In this document: one piece after another, positions 33,063 through 45,718 of the stretch
Layout of the letters: each line of letters opens with the position of its first letter
Position numbering within the stretch: the stretch's first letter is position 1
Assembly (NCBI RefSeq): GCF_030272615.1
Contig: NC_081406.1
Coordinates: 469,702,400-469,766,399 of the forward strand
Reading direction: 5' to 3'
Origin: Cryptomeria japonica
Taxonomy: Eukaryota; Streptophyta; Pinopsida; Cupressales; Cupressaceae
Length of the DNA stretch: 64,000 bases
Made by a program: the position numbers and the translations under genes
Notes under the pieces: model-generated
Database searches by the model: none
What the model was told of the DNA's origin: nothing
The model's input: only the letters and a program-made list of their open reading frames with translations

Positions 33063-34212
33063 AAGAATAGTCTTTAAACAAAGAGGCATCATTCAAAGTT
33101 GAGAAGAACGATAAAGAAGCTTCTCCAGACTTTGAAGACATAGAAGTAATACAGTCTTATCTTGAAAGAAAACTAAAGAAAGGTTCAGGGAAATATAAAA
33201 GCAAACTTCCTTTAAAATATTTTAATTGTGTGAAAATAGGACACTTTGCATACAAATGCCCTTATGGTGAATCTAATGAAGATGAAGACAATAGTGAAAG
33301 ACAAGATAAGAAGAAGTTCTTCAATGTTAGAATAAATTTATCCTCTAAAAAGAAAAAAAGAGTTTATATTTGATATTTCTAATAGTAACTTTGATGATTT
33401 TGATAATGAAGTAGGATAAGTATTTTTTATGACAATAGAAAGTTCAAACATAGATCAAGAAATTGTATATGAGATAGATAGTGAATCAAAATTGACAAAT
33501 GTTGACCTTGAGGTTGAATTTCTTTGTGTCCTTAAGGAGATCAAGAGATTAAATAAGAATGATTACATACAAAAAGATCTAGCTATGAAAGAGAAAGAAA
33601 TTTTGATCAACAAAGCTAGAGTTATAGATCAATTAGTCACAAATTTGAAAACACAACTTGAGGAGAAAGTGAGAATCGAGGAAGTGACTAAGGCAGATTT
33701 GACATGTAAAATAGATGAATGTTAAAGATTGGAAGAAAAAATTGTTATGTTAAGAAAGAATATTCTAGGTTATGAGAATAATAACAAACTAAAAGGACTT
33801 TATATTGGTAAAGGTTCAAAAGAGTTAGAAGCAAGTTGCAGTATTCAAGCATAATCTTTTTCAAAATTTGATTACAAAAATATAATAAAGAATTCAAGTA
33901 TTGATCATCACACCAAGAGAAACAATATCATGTTAAACAACTCATCAAATATATATGGAAGATTCCCAATCAAGTCTAATTTTTTATTTGCTTGGTTTTT
34001 GTTTCTATTGTCACCAGTATGGTCATAAGATGAGTGATTGTAGAGTTGTTTTTCAAAGAAGATCAAGTTTTCTTGATGGGAACTCTTTCAATTTTATGAA
34101 TATAATATAATGTTATAATTGCCATAAATTTGGTTACATAACCAAGTATTGTATTTTCAATGTTGATCAACAGAATAAGACAAACGATTCTTATGTTGAG
34201 AAGAAGAATAAG
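33063..34212 (+). pseudogene. Element G gag C-terminus, zinc knuckles and linker
   Basis: YFNCVKIGHFAYKCPYG (33220-33262) is a CCHC-type knuckle (C-x2-x-x-GH-x4-C form with the first pair altered). A Glu/Lys-rich coiled stretch follows (open at 33429-33725: LAMKEKEILINKARVIDQLV), then a second knuckle FCFYCHQYGHKMSDC (around 34005-34045) and CYNCHKFGYITKYC (around 34110-34150). The presence of a long linker between knuckles is typical of Sirevirus gag. Several stops. Confidence 0.65.
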
Positions 34213-35550
34213 TTGTCTTTGGTTTGGAGACCAAAGATGGTGAGTAATGTTGAAAAATATATTTTTGTTCAAGATAATTTTTATATTGAAAAGAAGGATT
34301 TATGGGTCATTAATAGTAGTTGTTCAAACCACATGACCGACAATAAGAAGAAGTTTACAAAACTTGAAGATTATGATGGATTTATAAGTTTTGGTGATAA
34401 TACTTCAAGACACATCAAAGGATTAGGAACCTTGTTGTTAAATGATAAAATTTATATTCATGGTGTCTAATTTGTGGAAGGATTAAAACATAATCTCTTG
34501 AGTGTAAGTCAAATTTGTGACAATGGCTATAATGTGTTGTTTAACGAGCAAGGGTGTGAGATAAAAATAAAATCGAGAAAGTTGGTTGTTGTAGGTAAAA
34601 GGGAAGAAAGGTAATGTATATAATCTAAAAGATATCACATGTAATAATGATCATAAATATATTTGTCTTATTGGATAGGTAGAGGAAGGATGAATATGGC
34701 ATAGAAGACTTGGACATTTGAATTTTGACAATCTAGTTAATATTAGTAAGAGGTACACCATGAATTCAAAATACAACAAACAATATTTGTAAGGAGTGTC
34801 AACATGGTAAATAAACAAGAATTAGTTTTTCTTGAAAGGAACATTCCTCTACTACACCTTTACAACTTGTTCACACAAATTTTTGTGGTCCCACTAGGGA
34901 AAAGTCTATTAATGGTGAGAGATATTTTATGCTTCTTGTAGATGATTATACAAGAATTAATTGGGTGATATTCTTGAGACATAAATATGAAGCATTTGAC
35001 ATGTTCAAGGTGTTTAGGAAGATGGTGGAAAAAGAATCTAATTTGAGGATGAAATGCTTAAGATCGGACAAGGGAGGAGAGTACACATCACAAGAGTTTG
35101 ACGATTATTATGTGCAACATGGAATAAAAAAGATAGTATGCTACTACAAACATACCTCAACAAAATGGGGCAGTGCAGAGAAACAACATGATAGTAAAAG
35201 AGATGGAAATAACTATGTTGGATGAGGCCAAGTTAACTGATATGCATTGGAAGGAAGTTATTCATACAATAGTGTACATATTGAATAGGGCTCAATTCAG
35301 AGTCAAAACCAAGTACACACCTTATGAGTTACAGTTTGGTAAGTTTGCATCTGTTAAGCATTTCAAAAAATTTGGTAGAAAATTCTTTATTAAGAGAAAT
35401 GATGAAAGCATGTGAAGTTTTGAATCAAGATGTGATGAGGGTATATTTTTAGGTTACTACTCACACAGTAAGGCATATAAGTGCTTTAACAAAAGGTTGA
35501 AAAGAATAGTTGAAAGTGCTCATGTGAAAATCGATGAAAAGTTGCAGAAT
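34213..35550 (+). pseudogene. Element G protease and integrase remnants
   Basis: Protease: LWVINSSCSNHMTDN, where copia elements have W..DSG.S.HM; the catalytic Asp is Asn and the Gly is Ser, so it is dead. Then pre-integrase VEGLKHNLLS and HLNFDNLVNI. Integrase: VHTNFCGPT near 34870-34900 (first catalytic Asp position is Asn), LVDDYTRINWVIFL, RSDKGGEYTSQEFDDYY (second Asp intact), then a frameshift at the Glu region (35160-35230) and AQFRVKTKYTPYELQFGKF. C-terminal GYYSHSKAYKCFN follows a TGA. Confidence 0.8.
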
Positions 35551-35583
35551 GCATAAAATACCATAGGTGTAGTAGAAGAATCT

Positions 35584-37310
35584 ATGTTAGATTTGGAGGT
35601 TGAAGAAAAAGTCCCTAAAGAAGAAGAAATAGTTCAAACAACTTGGTGGATATTGAGATACAAGAACCAATTCCTATCACAAATGACAAGATCTAAAACC
35701 CCTTTCAACAATCTTTTAAAAGAGCATCCTCAAGAGAAAATAATTGGAGACAAAGAGGTAGGGATTCTCACAAGAAGAAGAGCTATAAAATTAGGTTAGA
35801 AATAAATTTATGTTTCTTATCAAAATTAGAACCCAAGAATTATAATGAAGCTAATAAAAATGAATATTGGGTCAAGACCATGGAAAAAGAGTTAGGGTAG
35901 ATTGAAAAGAATAAAACTTGGGAATTAGTTCTTAGACCTAAAAACAAAAATGTAATAGGAGTGAAATGGGTGTTTAGAAACAAAATGAATGAGAATGGGA
36001 ATGTTTTAAGAAATAAAGCTAGGCTTGTTTGTAAAGGGTACTCTCAAATTGAAGGTATTGATTTCAGTGAAACCTTTGCACCAATTGCTAGACTTGAAGC
36101 CATTAGGATCTTTTTAGCCTTAAATATCAAATGGATGTTAAGACAACCTTTCTTAATGGGTATCTTGATAAAGTGTATATGGAACAACCTGAAGGTTTCT
36201 AATGCAATGAGAATCCTAACTTTTTTTACATATTGAAAAAGGCTCTTTATGGTTTGAAACAAGCTCCTAGAGCATGGTACTCTAAGTTGGATAAACATCT
36301 TGTGGCAAATGGATTTGCTAGAGGAGGTGTGGAAAGCATTCTTTATGTCAAAGTGGAAGGTGATGATGTGCTTGTGGTAGTTGTTTATGAAGATGACACT
36401 GTGTTTGGTTGTAACAATGATGACATTAACAAAATGTTTTCAAACCTTATGCAATCTAAATTTGAAATGTCTATGCTAGGGGATTTTTCATATTTTCTTG
36501 GATTACAAATTTCACAACTAGAACAAGGTGTCTTTCTATCTCAGACCGAGTATGCAAGAGAAATTCTCAGAAAGTTTCATATGGATGAGTGCAAACCAGT
36601 GGGAATACCTATGGTAATAGGCGAAAAGCTAAGTAAATTTGATGATTCACCAAATGTTGATCAAACTGAGTATATATCAATGATTGGAAGCTTACTTTAT
36701 CTCACAACACCCAAGCCTAGCATTATGTAGGTTGTAGGTTTAGTTGTAATATATTAGTCCTCCCCTAAATAATCTCATGTTAATGTTGTCAAAAGGATCT
36801 TTAGGTATATCAAAGGGATACTGGATTATGGGTTGTGGTATCCTAGGCATAATGGCTTCACTCTCATTGCTTATCCTAATGTTGATTGGGCAGGGTGCCT
36901 TGATGACAGAAAGAGTACTGCAAGTACAACATTATTTTTGAGAAATAGACTTGTGTGTTGGTAGGGTAAAAAAAAAAGAATTAGTATCCTTGTCAACAAC
37001 AAAGGTAGAATATATTTCTTCTTGTTCTTTCTACACTCAAGTGCTTTAGATGATACAAAATTTATCAAACATGAAGGTAAAGGTGTCTAAAACAATTTCT
37101 ATTTTTTGTGACAACACGAGTGCAATCAATATTTCAAGAAACTCGGTCATGCACTCAAAAAATCAAGCAATAAACATTTAATATCACTTCTTGAGAGAAC
37201 ATGTGTTAAATAATGTTGTTACTTTGGAATATGTTGCTACTGCTAATCAATTAGCTAATATCTTCACTAAAACTCTGTCAAAGAATGTGTTCGAAAGGTT
37301 AAGACAATAA
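35584..37310 (+). pseudogene. Element G reverse transcriptase and RNase H remnants
   Basis: RVT_2 motifs: [55 protein letters not shown], then a deletion/frameshift, KKALYGLKQAPRAWYSKL and VVVVYEDDTVFGCNNDD. The polymerase box reads YEDD instead of copia YVDD. After a TAG at 36728 come RNase H traces: GILDYGLWYPRHNG, DWAGCLDDRKSTAST and ISIFCDNTSAINISRN, then YHFLREHV and NIFTKTLSKNVFERLRQ. At least one frameshift and several stops. Confidence 0.82.
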
Positions 37311-37652
37311 TTAGGGGTATTAACCCTCTCCTCTGTCACTTCATTCATTATCAAATGGATTGGTTTCAGGGGGATTCTTCAATGTTTCATTATTACTTTC
37401 CTAAAACCTCATGCTCCTCCCCATTGTCATTGATGTCAAAGGGGGAGATGAGACTAGTAATTGTTGTTGGATTGAAGTGGTTCAAATGTAGATATGTATG
37501 GTGGTGGTTTGTATGACAGTGGTTTGCACTATTGTAGGTATACAGGTGTTGAGCATATGTTGCTACAACAAGAAGTTGAAAATCTAAGGGAGTCAAAAGT
37601 ACTGTAAACACATAATTAATGTAGATGTTGACAATAATGCCAAAGGGGGAGT
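37311..37652 (+). other. Element G 3' region with two polypurine tracts
   Basis: TCAAAGGGGGAGATGAG near 37436 and GCCAAAGGGGGAGTT ending at 37652, the second directly before TGTTGGCATTTG. No ORF supported. Confidence 0.7.
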
Positions 37653-40640
37653 TTGTTGGCATTTGATTTTTTATTGATGTCAATAAGAGACACTAAGGTG
37701 TTGCAAATCAAAGAGGTGTTGCTGTTTTTTTATGAACAAGTCTTGCATATTGATCATGTCTTCTAGGATAAAATATTGAGAGACTAAAGGAAACACAAAA
37801 GTTCTAACAAATGAGCTTACTGTTCATAAGAAACATTGTTAGTATGATGGCGTAAGTTTAAATACAGTGTTTGGTATTTGAGTTAGTGACAAAATGATGA
37901 TCAAGTCTAAATCTGCATACACTTAGTGACAAAAGTTGAGATAGCAGTCTCCTATCATTTGGGCGACATGAGTAGCAGAGCAAGTAACAAGAACTTAATA
38001 ACAAAGTTAAACGAATAATCTTATTAATAAGTTATTGAACTAGCCTTAATATTATTCATAAAAAAATGCTCACATTGGCTATGATAAAGGTTGACTTCTA
38101 AATTCTGTAAGACTTGAGTATAATGATTAGTTTTTTTAGATTGTAATGGCTAGTTCCTATTATGTGATGTCAACGGTTTGTAACTTCTTTTTGAGCGATC
38201 TAGAATATGTTTTGAAATGGCTCCTATTACAAGTGTAGATGATGGTGATGAGAATAAAAAATTATATTGTTCAGACAAAACGTGAAGTTGCACTAGTTGC
38301 ACTTCACAAAAACCAACAAGATGTAAGCACAAGAATTATGAAGATAGTGGTTAATGAAAAGGGATGATTGATGCTCAATGTATAGATTTGAAGAGGTTTG
38401 ATTTGATGGCTAAGATTGATCTAAGGATAAAATGAATTAATGGTTGAGATTTAATGAGATAGGTTGGTGAGAGACAATTACTCATTCTGGTTGAATTTGA
38501 TTGAGAGAATAACTCACTTGACTAAGTAGTTAAGATATTTTGATTGAGAGTGGAATTGAATTGACTAAGTAGTTAGAAATATTCATTTTAAAAAAGGGGG
38601 AAGTTTTTGACTAGTTAGAAAAAGTGATTAAAGACTAACTATAAGTTAGTGGCAATTAGCAATTTTCACATGTGATGTAGGGAATATAGAATGAAATGTC
38701 ATTTAGGTTGAATTTAGATTTTAGACAATGTCAAATGAAATTGGAATTAGTGGGAAGTGGATTTGAATTGAATTTGGAGCGATATTAGATTTATTCGAAA
38801 TGAAGATCAAATGACATTAAATAAATTTACAAAATTTATTTAATGAGAGGATGTCATTAAATAATTAAATAATTAAAAGAAATTATTTAATTATGGGGGA
38901 AATTGGTGCAGGAGAACCTCTTCAACAAACAAATCATGGCTCTAAGGATGAAGAATAGGATCATACTATTTGTCTTAGTGTCTCGTGTTTATGCAAGTTT
39001 CGTGTATTCAATAAAGACCCCACCATGTAAACCCATGTCACTAATTAGGCAATTTGATAAGCCAATTGGGACAATGTGGTCAATAGGGGTAGTAGAATGT
39101 TTGGTTTTGTGTTTGATAGGTTTTTAGGATGTTTTAGGGGTGTTTGGTTGATCCAAGTGTGTGGATCCCAATCATAGAGAATTTGAAAACTTTTTATGCA
39201 AAAATGCAACTTTTGAGTGCAAAAGTGCAACTTTTCAAAATGCGGTTGATGTAAGCCTCTCAATGGCTCCAACCTCTTCGAAATTCAATTGGAAACCATT
39301 GGAGAGGTCTATAAGTCTTGTGGAAATTATTCCCAAGGGGGGTGATGTTGTGATTTGAAGTTGGAAGCAATAAGACACAAACAAGATTGAGTTTTCCCAG
39401 AAATTCTGAGTTTGCAGAAGTTGTACGATCTTGTACGGAGTGAATTGAGTCACACCATTCATGGAGTAGATGGAGGAATTAATGAAATTTTATTTGGTGG
39501 TGGTCTAAGGCTTTGATTGTTTCTATGTAGTGAGAACCCTCCATTTTTTTGACTGTAACCCAGAAAGTAAGGGTTTGGCTAGGGTTTTAGCCAAAAATGG
39601 CCATATCCTGCATTCTAGTCAACTAGAAGTTTCTTCCTTTGGTGGAGTGTAGGATTGGCCTATTTATTTTAGGATTTTCATGGGTTTTTGCAAGGGGGAA
39701 TTGGTTGTGAGGAGAAATAAGCAAAACTAGGTAGGAATCTCTATGTGACTACCTTAAGCAAATTTAGGACGGTCATCATAAAATCTGATAGCGGTGGATT
39801 CCAGGCATACAACCCTGGAATTAGAGGTTATTCACCATTCCCCACATTCTCATAAAGTTTATTTTACAGTTGGGATACTGGTAATGGGGGTTGCTTTGTA
39901 AATTAGACCTAATCGCCCTAATTAGGTCTCTAGGCTTCTAAGGGGTTCAGACCCTTAGATGTAGATCTTGCCAACCCATTTTGGGAATGAGTGTAGCTCA
40001 CAAAAGGGTATCTGGAATGGTGAGTAGTTTTTTAGAGTGTGTTGAAGATTTTGGAGTTAAGGTCAATTCTCTCGCTAAATAGGGCGACTAGCCTAGGGGG
40101 TAGGTTTCCAAAGGAGGTATAAGGATTTGAAGACAGAACCCTAAACTAATGCTTGGAAAAGTCCTGAGTAGTCATGAATGGACCAATTCCAAAGCCCCTA
40201 AGAGCAGGAGTCACTGGTGAGGCATGTTAGAGAAGTTGAAGCCATTTACTCATCTTGAGTAGGTGTTAGGCTTGAGTAGTGGAGAGTAGTTCAAAACCTA
40301 AAGATGTGGAGTCCTTCCTTGTAGGGTCATATTTTTCATTTGAAGGGTCAGACCCTAACCTTTTGGACTTGTCCTTAGGTGTAAGGAGGCCTCTACATCA
40401 GAAATAGAAATAGAATTTAATTCAAAGAGAATTTATATCATTTAATTAAAGTGGAAAATCAAGATTAATTAATTAATTAATTAAGAAGAAAAATGGTTAG
40501 TTGATTAAATGATTAAGAGGGACATTTGACTAATTAATTTAAAATGGAAGAAGAATAAAGTTGATTAATTAAATAATTTAAATTATTTAATTAAGAAAGA
40601 GGAATAATCAACGAGATTGACATTTTTAGGCACAAGACAG
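37653..40640 (+). other. Element G 3' LTR (start defined, end not) and unassigned AT-rich DNA
   Basis: The LTR begins TGTTGGCATTTGATT at 37653. I cannot fix its end because no 5' copy is present and no C-run/CCAACA terminus is visible. From about 38580 the sequence is AT-rich with ATTAAATAATTAAAT-type runs at 38850-38900 and 40440-40610. A perfect 9-bp inverted repeat AGACCTAAT/ATTAGGTCT lies at 39905-39929. No gene found. Confidence 0.45.
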
Positions 40641-40659
40641 TTTTAAGTGTCTACAATAC

Positions 40660-40899
40660 ACACACACACACATACATACATACATATATGTATGTATGTA
40701 TACATGTATATATACATGTGCGTATATATATATATGTACATATATATACATATATATACATATACATATATATATACATATACATATACATATGTATGTA
40801 TATATACATATACATATAAATATATGTATATGTATACATACATATATGTATGTATACATATACATATGTATATATATGTATGTATGTATGTATGTATAT

Positions 40900-40932
<33 letters not shown>

Positions 40933-41016
40933 CATATGTATATGTATGTATACATATACATATGTATATATATGTATGTATGTATGTATGTATATATACA
41001 TACATACATACATATG

Positions 41017-41048
<32 letters not shown>

Positions 41049-41145
41049 CATATATATAAATATTGTATGTATACATACATATATGTATGTATACATATAC
41101 ATATGTATATATACATACATATATGTATGTATACATATACATATG

Positions 41146-41178
<33 letters not shown>

Positions 41179-41424
41179 ATATACATACATACATACATAT
41201 ATACATATGTATGTATGTATGTATATATACATACATATATATACATATGTATGTATGTATGTATATATACATACATACATACATACATATATATACATAT
41301 GTATATGTATACATACATATATGTATGTATACATATACATATATGTGTATATGTATGTATATATGTGTATATGTATATATATGTATGTATATATTCATAT
41401 ATGTATATATGCAAATATACATAC

Positions 41425-41458
<34 letters not shown>

Positions 41459-41800
41459 GTACATATATACGTACACACATATATATATATACATGTATAT
41501 ACATATATACATATATATGTATATATATATATGTGTATATATGCATATATATACGTACACATATATATATATATATATGTACGTATATATATGCATATAT
41601 ATATGTATGTATATATGCATATATATACATACATATATATGTACGTATATATATATATATATGTATATATAGATATGTATATATGTATATATACATATAT
41701 ACATATATGTGTATATATAAATCTATGTATATATATATGTGTATATATATATATGTACGTATATATATATGTATATGTATATATACATGTATATATATGG
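40660..41800. repeat. Complex microsatellite of TA, CA/TG, CATA and TATG units (about 1.1 kb)
   Basis: Uninterrupted alternating purine-pyrimidine sequence starting with CA repeats (ACACACAC) and passing through CATA/TATG tetranucleotide blocks that invert repeatedly (TATG runs next to CATA runs), ending in TA-rich sequence with TACG/TGCA words. Long open frames exist on both strands (Tyr/Ile/Cys/Met/His only) but are artefacts of a stop-free repeat. Confidence 0.95.
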
Positions 41801-42059
41801 GTTGAAATAAGAAAGAAACTATCATCTTTGACAGAAGAGGAAAATGGTGCATCAACAAAAGAATGTGAATTGGGAGAATGCAAAGGATGGAATATGTGCA
41901 GATGCATTAAAGGAGAAAATAAACACCCCGCCCATCGATCTTGGAGACATAGTGGAAAGAGATTCAACGACCTTAGGGTAGACAACAATTATTTGCAGGC
42001 CCCTAGGGAAGGTACAAACCAAGGCAGAAAGAAGGCAATGGATAAAAAGTAACTAGGAT

Positions 42060-42590
42060 AACGACCAAACTAAAATTTAATTCTTGCCAAAATATTTCAT
42101 CTTGGTCGATTTCAATAACACTACGGATAGGGACAAAATCCTAAATGGTGGTCCCTAGAAGATGAATGGACAATTTATGTATGCACAAAAATGGGTAGGA
42201 AATTTCAACCCATGTGAAACATCGCCAATAGAGAAACCCACATGGATTAGATTGCAAAATCTTCCTTTTGACTATTGGTTTGAAGACATCCTAAAACACA
42301 TTGGAGATTCTATTGGACAAACAATTGAAATAGATATGGGTGATGGAGATTCCATCCTATATGCGAGGATCAAAATAATATCAATTAAGCGAATCCCTTG
42401 GAAGATTGATCTGAAATCTCAAAATGGAACGTGGACCAAAGATATTGAAATTGAACAATCAAAATTTTTATGTCTATGATGTAGAAGTAGGCGACATTTT
42501 GAAAATGACTGCCAAAAACCCCATTCCCAGTGATGGACATCGAAGAAACAACCTATGGAACTCACATCAAAACAAGTCGAGGTAGCATAT
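42060..42590 (+). pseudogene. LINE ORF1 (DUF4283-like domain and CCHC knuckle)
   Basis: Translation shows FILVDFNNTTDRDKILNGGP, MNGQFMYAQKWVGNFNP, IEKPTWIRLQNLPFDYW and LKHIGDSIGQTIEID, matching the DUF4283-type 'GPW...G..L....W...F.P.......WIRL..LP..YW' pattern of plant LINE ORF1. It ends in C-x2-C-x4-H-x4-C (CRSRRHFENDC), in which a TGA occupies one x position (probably from TGG). ORF1 proteins bind the LINE RNA. Stops at 42153 and 42478 disable it. Confidence 0.72.
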
Positions 42591-43254
42591 CAAACTATTT
42601 ATGAGGATCCCATGTTAGGGAAAAAAATTGGCGGAACCACAAGAATGTGAAGAAGGAAAAATGATCAAGGCAATTACCAAAAAGATCCCAGTGACACCAA
42701 TAAAGAAACTAGATGATGATGAGCCTGAGGAGGAAGATGCTAATATTTCTGCTGAGGAATTAGATTGAGAGTTTATAGGGGATGAACTGGATATCATAGA
42801 CACTAGAACAATCTCACAATCGACAACAAAAATGTTGCAAACCATGCCCATAAGGAAAAGAATAGGAACAAAAACAAATCAAAAATAGAGGAAGAAAGAA
42901 CATTACTAAAGGAGAAAACTTCTATTCGATCTTACCTGACAAATTCCGAGGAAGGAACCTCCCTTGGATGGAGATGAAGATTTAGACATGGAATGTTAGG
43001 GGCTTAAATGCCCCTAACAGGTGACGCGTGATCAAGTGCCAATTGGAAAGCCAATTGATCGACATTGTATTAATACAGGAATCAAAATTAACGATGGCAG
43101 AGGCTGAAATATTTACCAAACACTGTAGAGGATGGTTTGGCATGTTTAACGAAGTGAGAGGAGCTTCAGGGAGAATCAAAATTATGTGGAGAGAACACAA
43201 TGTCATAGTCAAAGATGCAATGATAAATGATAATTGGATAAAGGTAAGTATCAC

Positions 43255-45458
43255 TGATGAATAATGATGAACAACAAATACCCTAATCAGTACTGAGAGG
43301 GGGGGTGAATCAATACAGACAAAAACTTTGTCAACAACTTATCAAGTTAAAACAATACCAACTGGTTGTCTTCATCACTGAACATAACCATGGCAATACT
43401 GGTTAAACACAGTAAGACTTCAGACAACATAAGCTGATAAGTCTGATCACTTCAAATATATTCAATACTTGATAACAACTTCACCCATAAACATATGCAT
43501 GTGGTATACTAGTAATACCATAACCTATTAGCTCTACATGCATAATCACTCAAACACAGAATACTTAATCATCACATGAAAAATGCACAACTCATGACAT
43601 ACAAAAGTTTCATGTGGCAACCCAAATGGGAAAAACCATGGTGGGGATGAATACCCACAAGCTTGTTTGAACTCTTTTGAAGCTCGCTCTGTTAGGAGCC
43701 TAGTTCGGTTAAAGACTTTACAATAAGGTTCTGTTAGGAACCGATCCTATTAAAGATCACCCGGTTAAGGGATGGTTGTATACCTTGTTAAAGGTTGAAA
43801 CCCTATTAAAGGTTACCTTGCTAGAGGATTTGAAGAACTCAATGATCTTGAGTCACTCGGTTAAAGGATTTACAATAAGCCTATTAAAGATACCCAGTAA
43901 AAGGATTTTCCAACTATTGAAATGGTTAGTGTTAGGATTCCCAAAGATACTGAGGGGGGGGGGGTGAATCAGTATCTTGCCGATATACAGATTTCCTGAC
44001 CTTATTAAATAAATTGCATTCCAAAATAGTGTACCGGTAAATAAGAATTAATGCAGTAAATATGAACAATAAACACAACATAGAAATCACACCATAACAC
44101 AAGATTTTTAATGAGAAAGCCCAGTGTGGGAAAAACCTCGGTGGGATTTGTGACCCACAATATTCACTCACTGGCCAATGAATGGATATTACTTATAATA
44201 GGGGTTTCAACATGTAGGAAGGCCAATTGCCTAAAGCTCACTGCTTAATTACAAAAGAAGTCTCACTGACTTACAAAATGGATTCTACAAATCCAATATA
44301 ATATACTTCTTTAGTTCAACATCTACTATGCCAGGTTCAGTACCGGTTTAGGCTCATACAATAACCATAAACCTTACTCCAAAATCTACCTTAATATTCG
44401 CATGTTACTTCTGCAATAATATTCCCAAGTCTGCATCTTAAATTATCTACAAGATCTCATACTTATATATGAGTCTTATTACAATATGCCTTGTCAGCTT
44501 ACAAAAAGATATTACAATTAAATAGAAAATACAATAATCAAAATCCTATCAGCTGGGGTGTCGGTAATCATCTTTGCCACTGTTGTTAAACTATCTGTCA
44601 GTATAGAGTCTGTCGGTGCCATAGGATTGCAAGGTTGCCATCAATGACAATACCTTTAATCACCTACAATTATCATTGGAGTGTGCAATGCCAACAATTA
44701 GAAGACAATAGGTAAAACTCTGATCCGATAACAACACTACATGCCAAGGCAGATCTTTTTCATTTCCTCTCTTCTGTAATCACACTCTGCAGTTTTCCTC
44801 TTACTGGTCTAGCAAGTATCTCATCACTCAGATACACACACAACATTTGCCAACAACAAACAATAACAAACATCATCGACCTTATAAACAACAATTAGGT
44901 CAGTAGCATAAACCCTAAACCCTCAACATTTAGGTTCACAATACAAGCCGTCCAATCTTGACCATCCAAAAACTTTGCATAGAGCAATACAATCTCAAAC
45001 AGATCACAAGACAATCTGCATCATTCATTCTTCACCGCATATGGGAATCAGTAACCCATCACGCTCTCTTCTCATACCGTCAAGAAGAATATTCATTCCC
45101 GAGGTAGAATTTTAATGCAATCGATCTTCACATGCAAGATCCTCAAGGAAATCCTTCACGCGCACAAAACTGATGTGGCACCTCGATCTCATCCTCATCT
45201 CTTAGCTAACTCATCATAAAATGTCTTCAGTTGCATCGCACAAGCTAGATTGCCAAACCAGAAACCCTAGAGCTGAGACTACCAATCGATAGTCACACTT
45301 AGTGAAACCCCGACGTCGGTTCACTACATATCTTCATACCAGTTCACCATCTTCTTCCAATCTGCATACCATTTCATTTTCACTTATTGACATCAATGAG
45401 AACATACATTATTATCATATCATCATGTCGGTTCATCATTTGCTAACAATATCCAACA
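43255..45458 (-). repeat. Element C 3' LTR with nested solo LTR
   Basis: Collinear with 49892-51328 except for the 767-bp insertion at 43930. Contains the G-run box near 43296-43305 and a TTTATAAGG TATA-like box (minus) near 44880. It ends at CCAACA, followed by the polypurine tract. Confidence 0.9.
43930..44696 (-). repeat. Solo LTR (767 bp) nested in element C 3' LTR
   Basis: TGTTAGGATTCCC...ATGCCAACA with TTAG on both sides (GTTAG left, ATTAG right). The other LTR of C reads straight through (GAAATGGTTAGAAGACAACA at 50560-50580), which proves the insertion. G-run of about 11 near 43954-43964, so minus-oriented copia type. Its sequence differs from C's LTR. Confidence 0.88.
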
Positions 45459-45718
45459 ATCTCCCCCTTGGGCATTGATGGCAATACTCACTGTAGCATT
45501 GCAACTGTAGACATCACAAACCAGTGTATCTGAATTAACAAATATCTTCTCCCTCATAACTCATCAGATATCTTCTCCCCCTTTGACAACAATGCCAAAG
45601 TGGAGGCACAAGCTTCCATTTTCTATAATGTTGCTCCCCCTATGGAGTAGCATCCTTCAACACATCAATCCTGAAAGATTTGACACTATAGTTCCTGACT
45701 GATGTGGAGCACACAACT
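45459..45718 (-). other. Element C 3' region with multiple polypurine tracts
   Basis: On the minus strand CCCAAGGGGGAGAT abuts the LTR; further tracts are AAAGGGGGAGAAG near 45576 and AGGGGGAGCAAC near 45635. No ORF. Confidence 0.75.

Larger units (their letters stand above)
30735..37652 (+). mobile_element. Copia element G (Sirevirus-like), 5'-truncated and decayed
   Basis: Domain order gag, zinc knuckle, protease, integrase, RT, RNase H on the plus strand defines Ty1/copia. The 5' LTR and primer site are absent: recognisable gag begins abruptly near 30750. Two polypurine tracts (37436-37450 and 37637-37652) precede a 3' LTR start at 37653. A solo LTR splits gag. Multiple stops and frameshifts affect all domains. 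Confidence 0.82.

Noticed and set aside
40626-42052. Long open frames of Tyr/Ile/Met/His/Cys on both strands (up to 410 codons)
   Set aside because: They are translations of the TA/TATG/CATA microsatellite, which has few stop codons in any frame; no protein-like composition.
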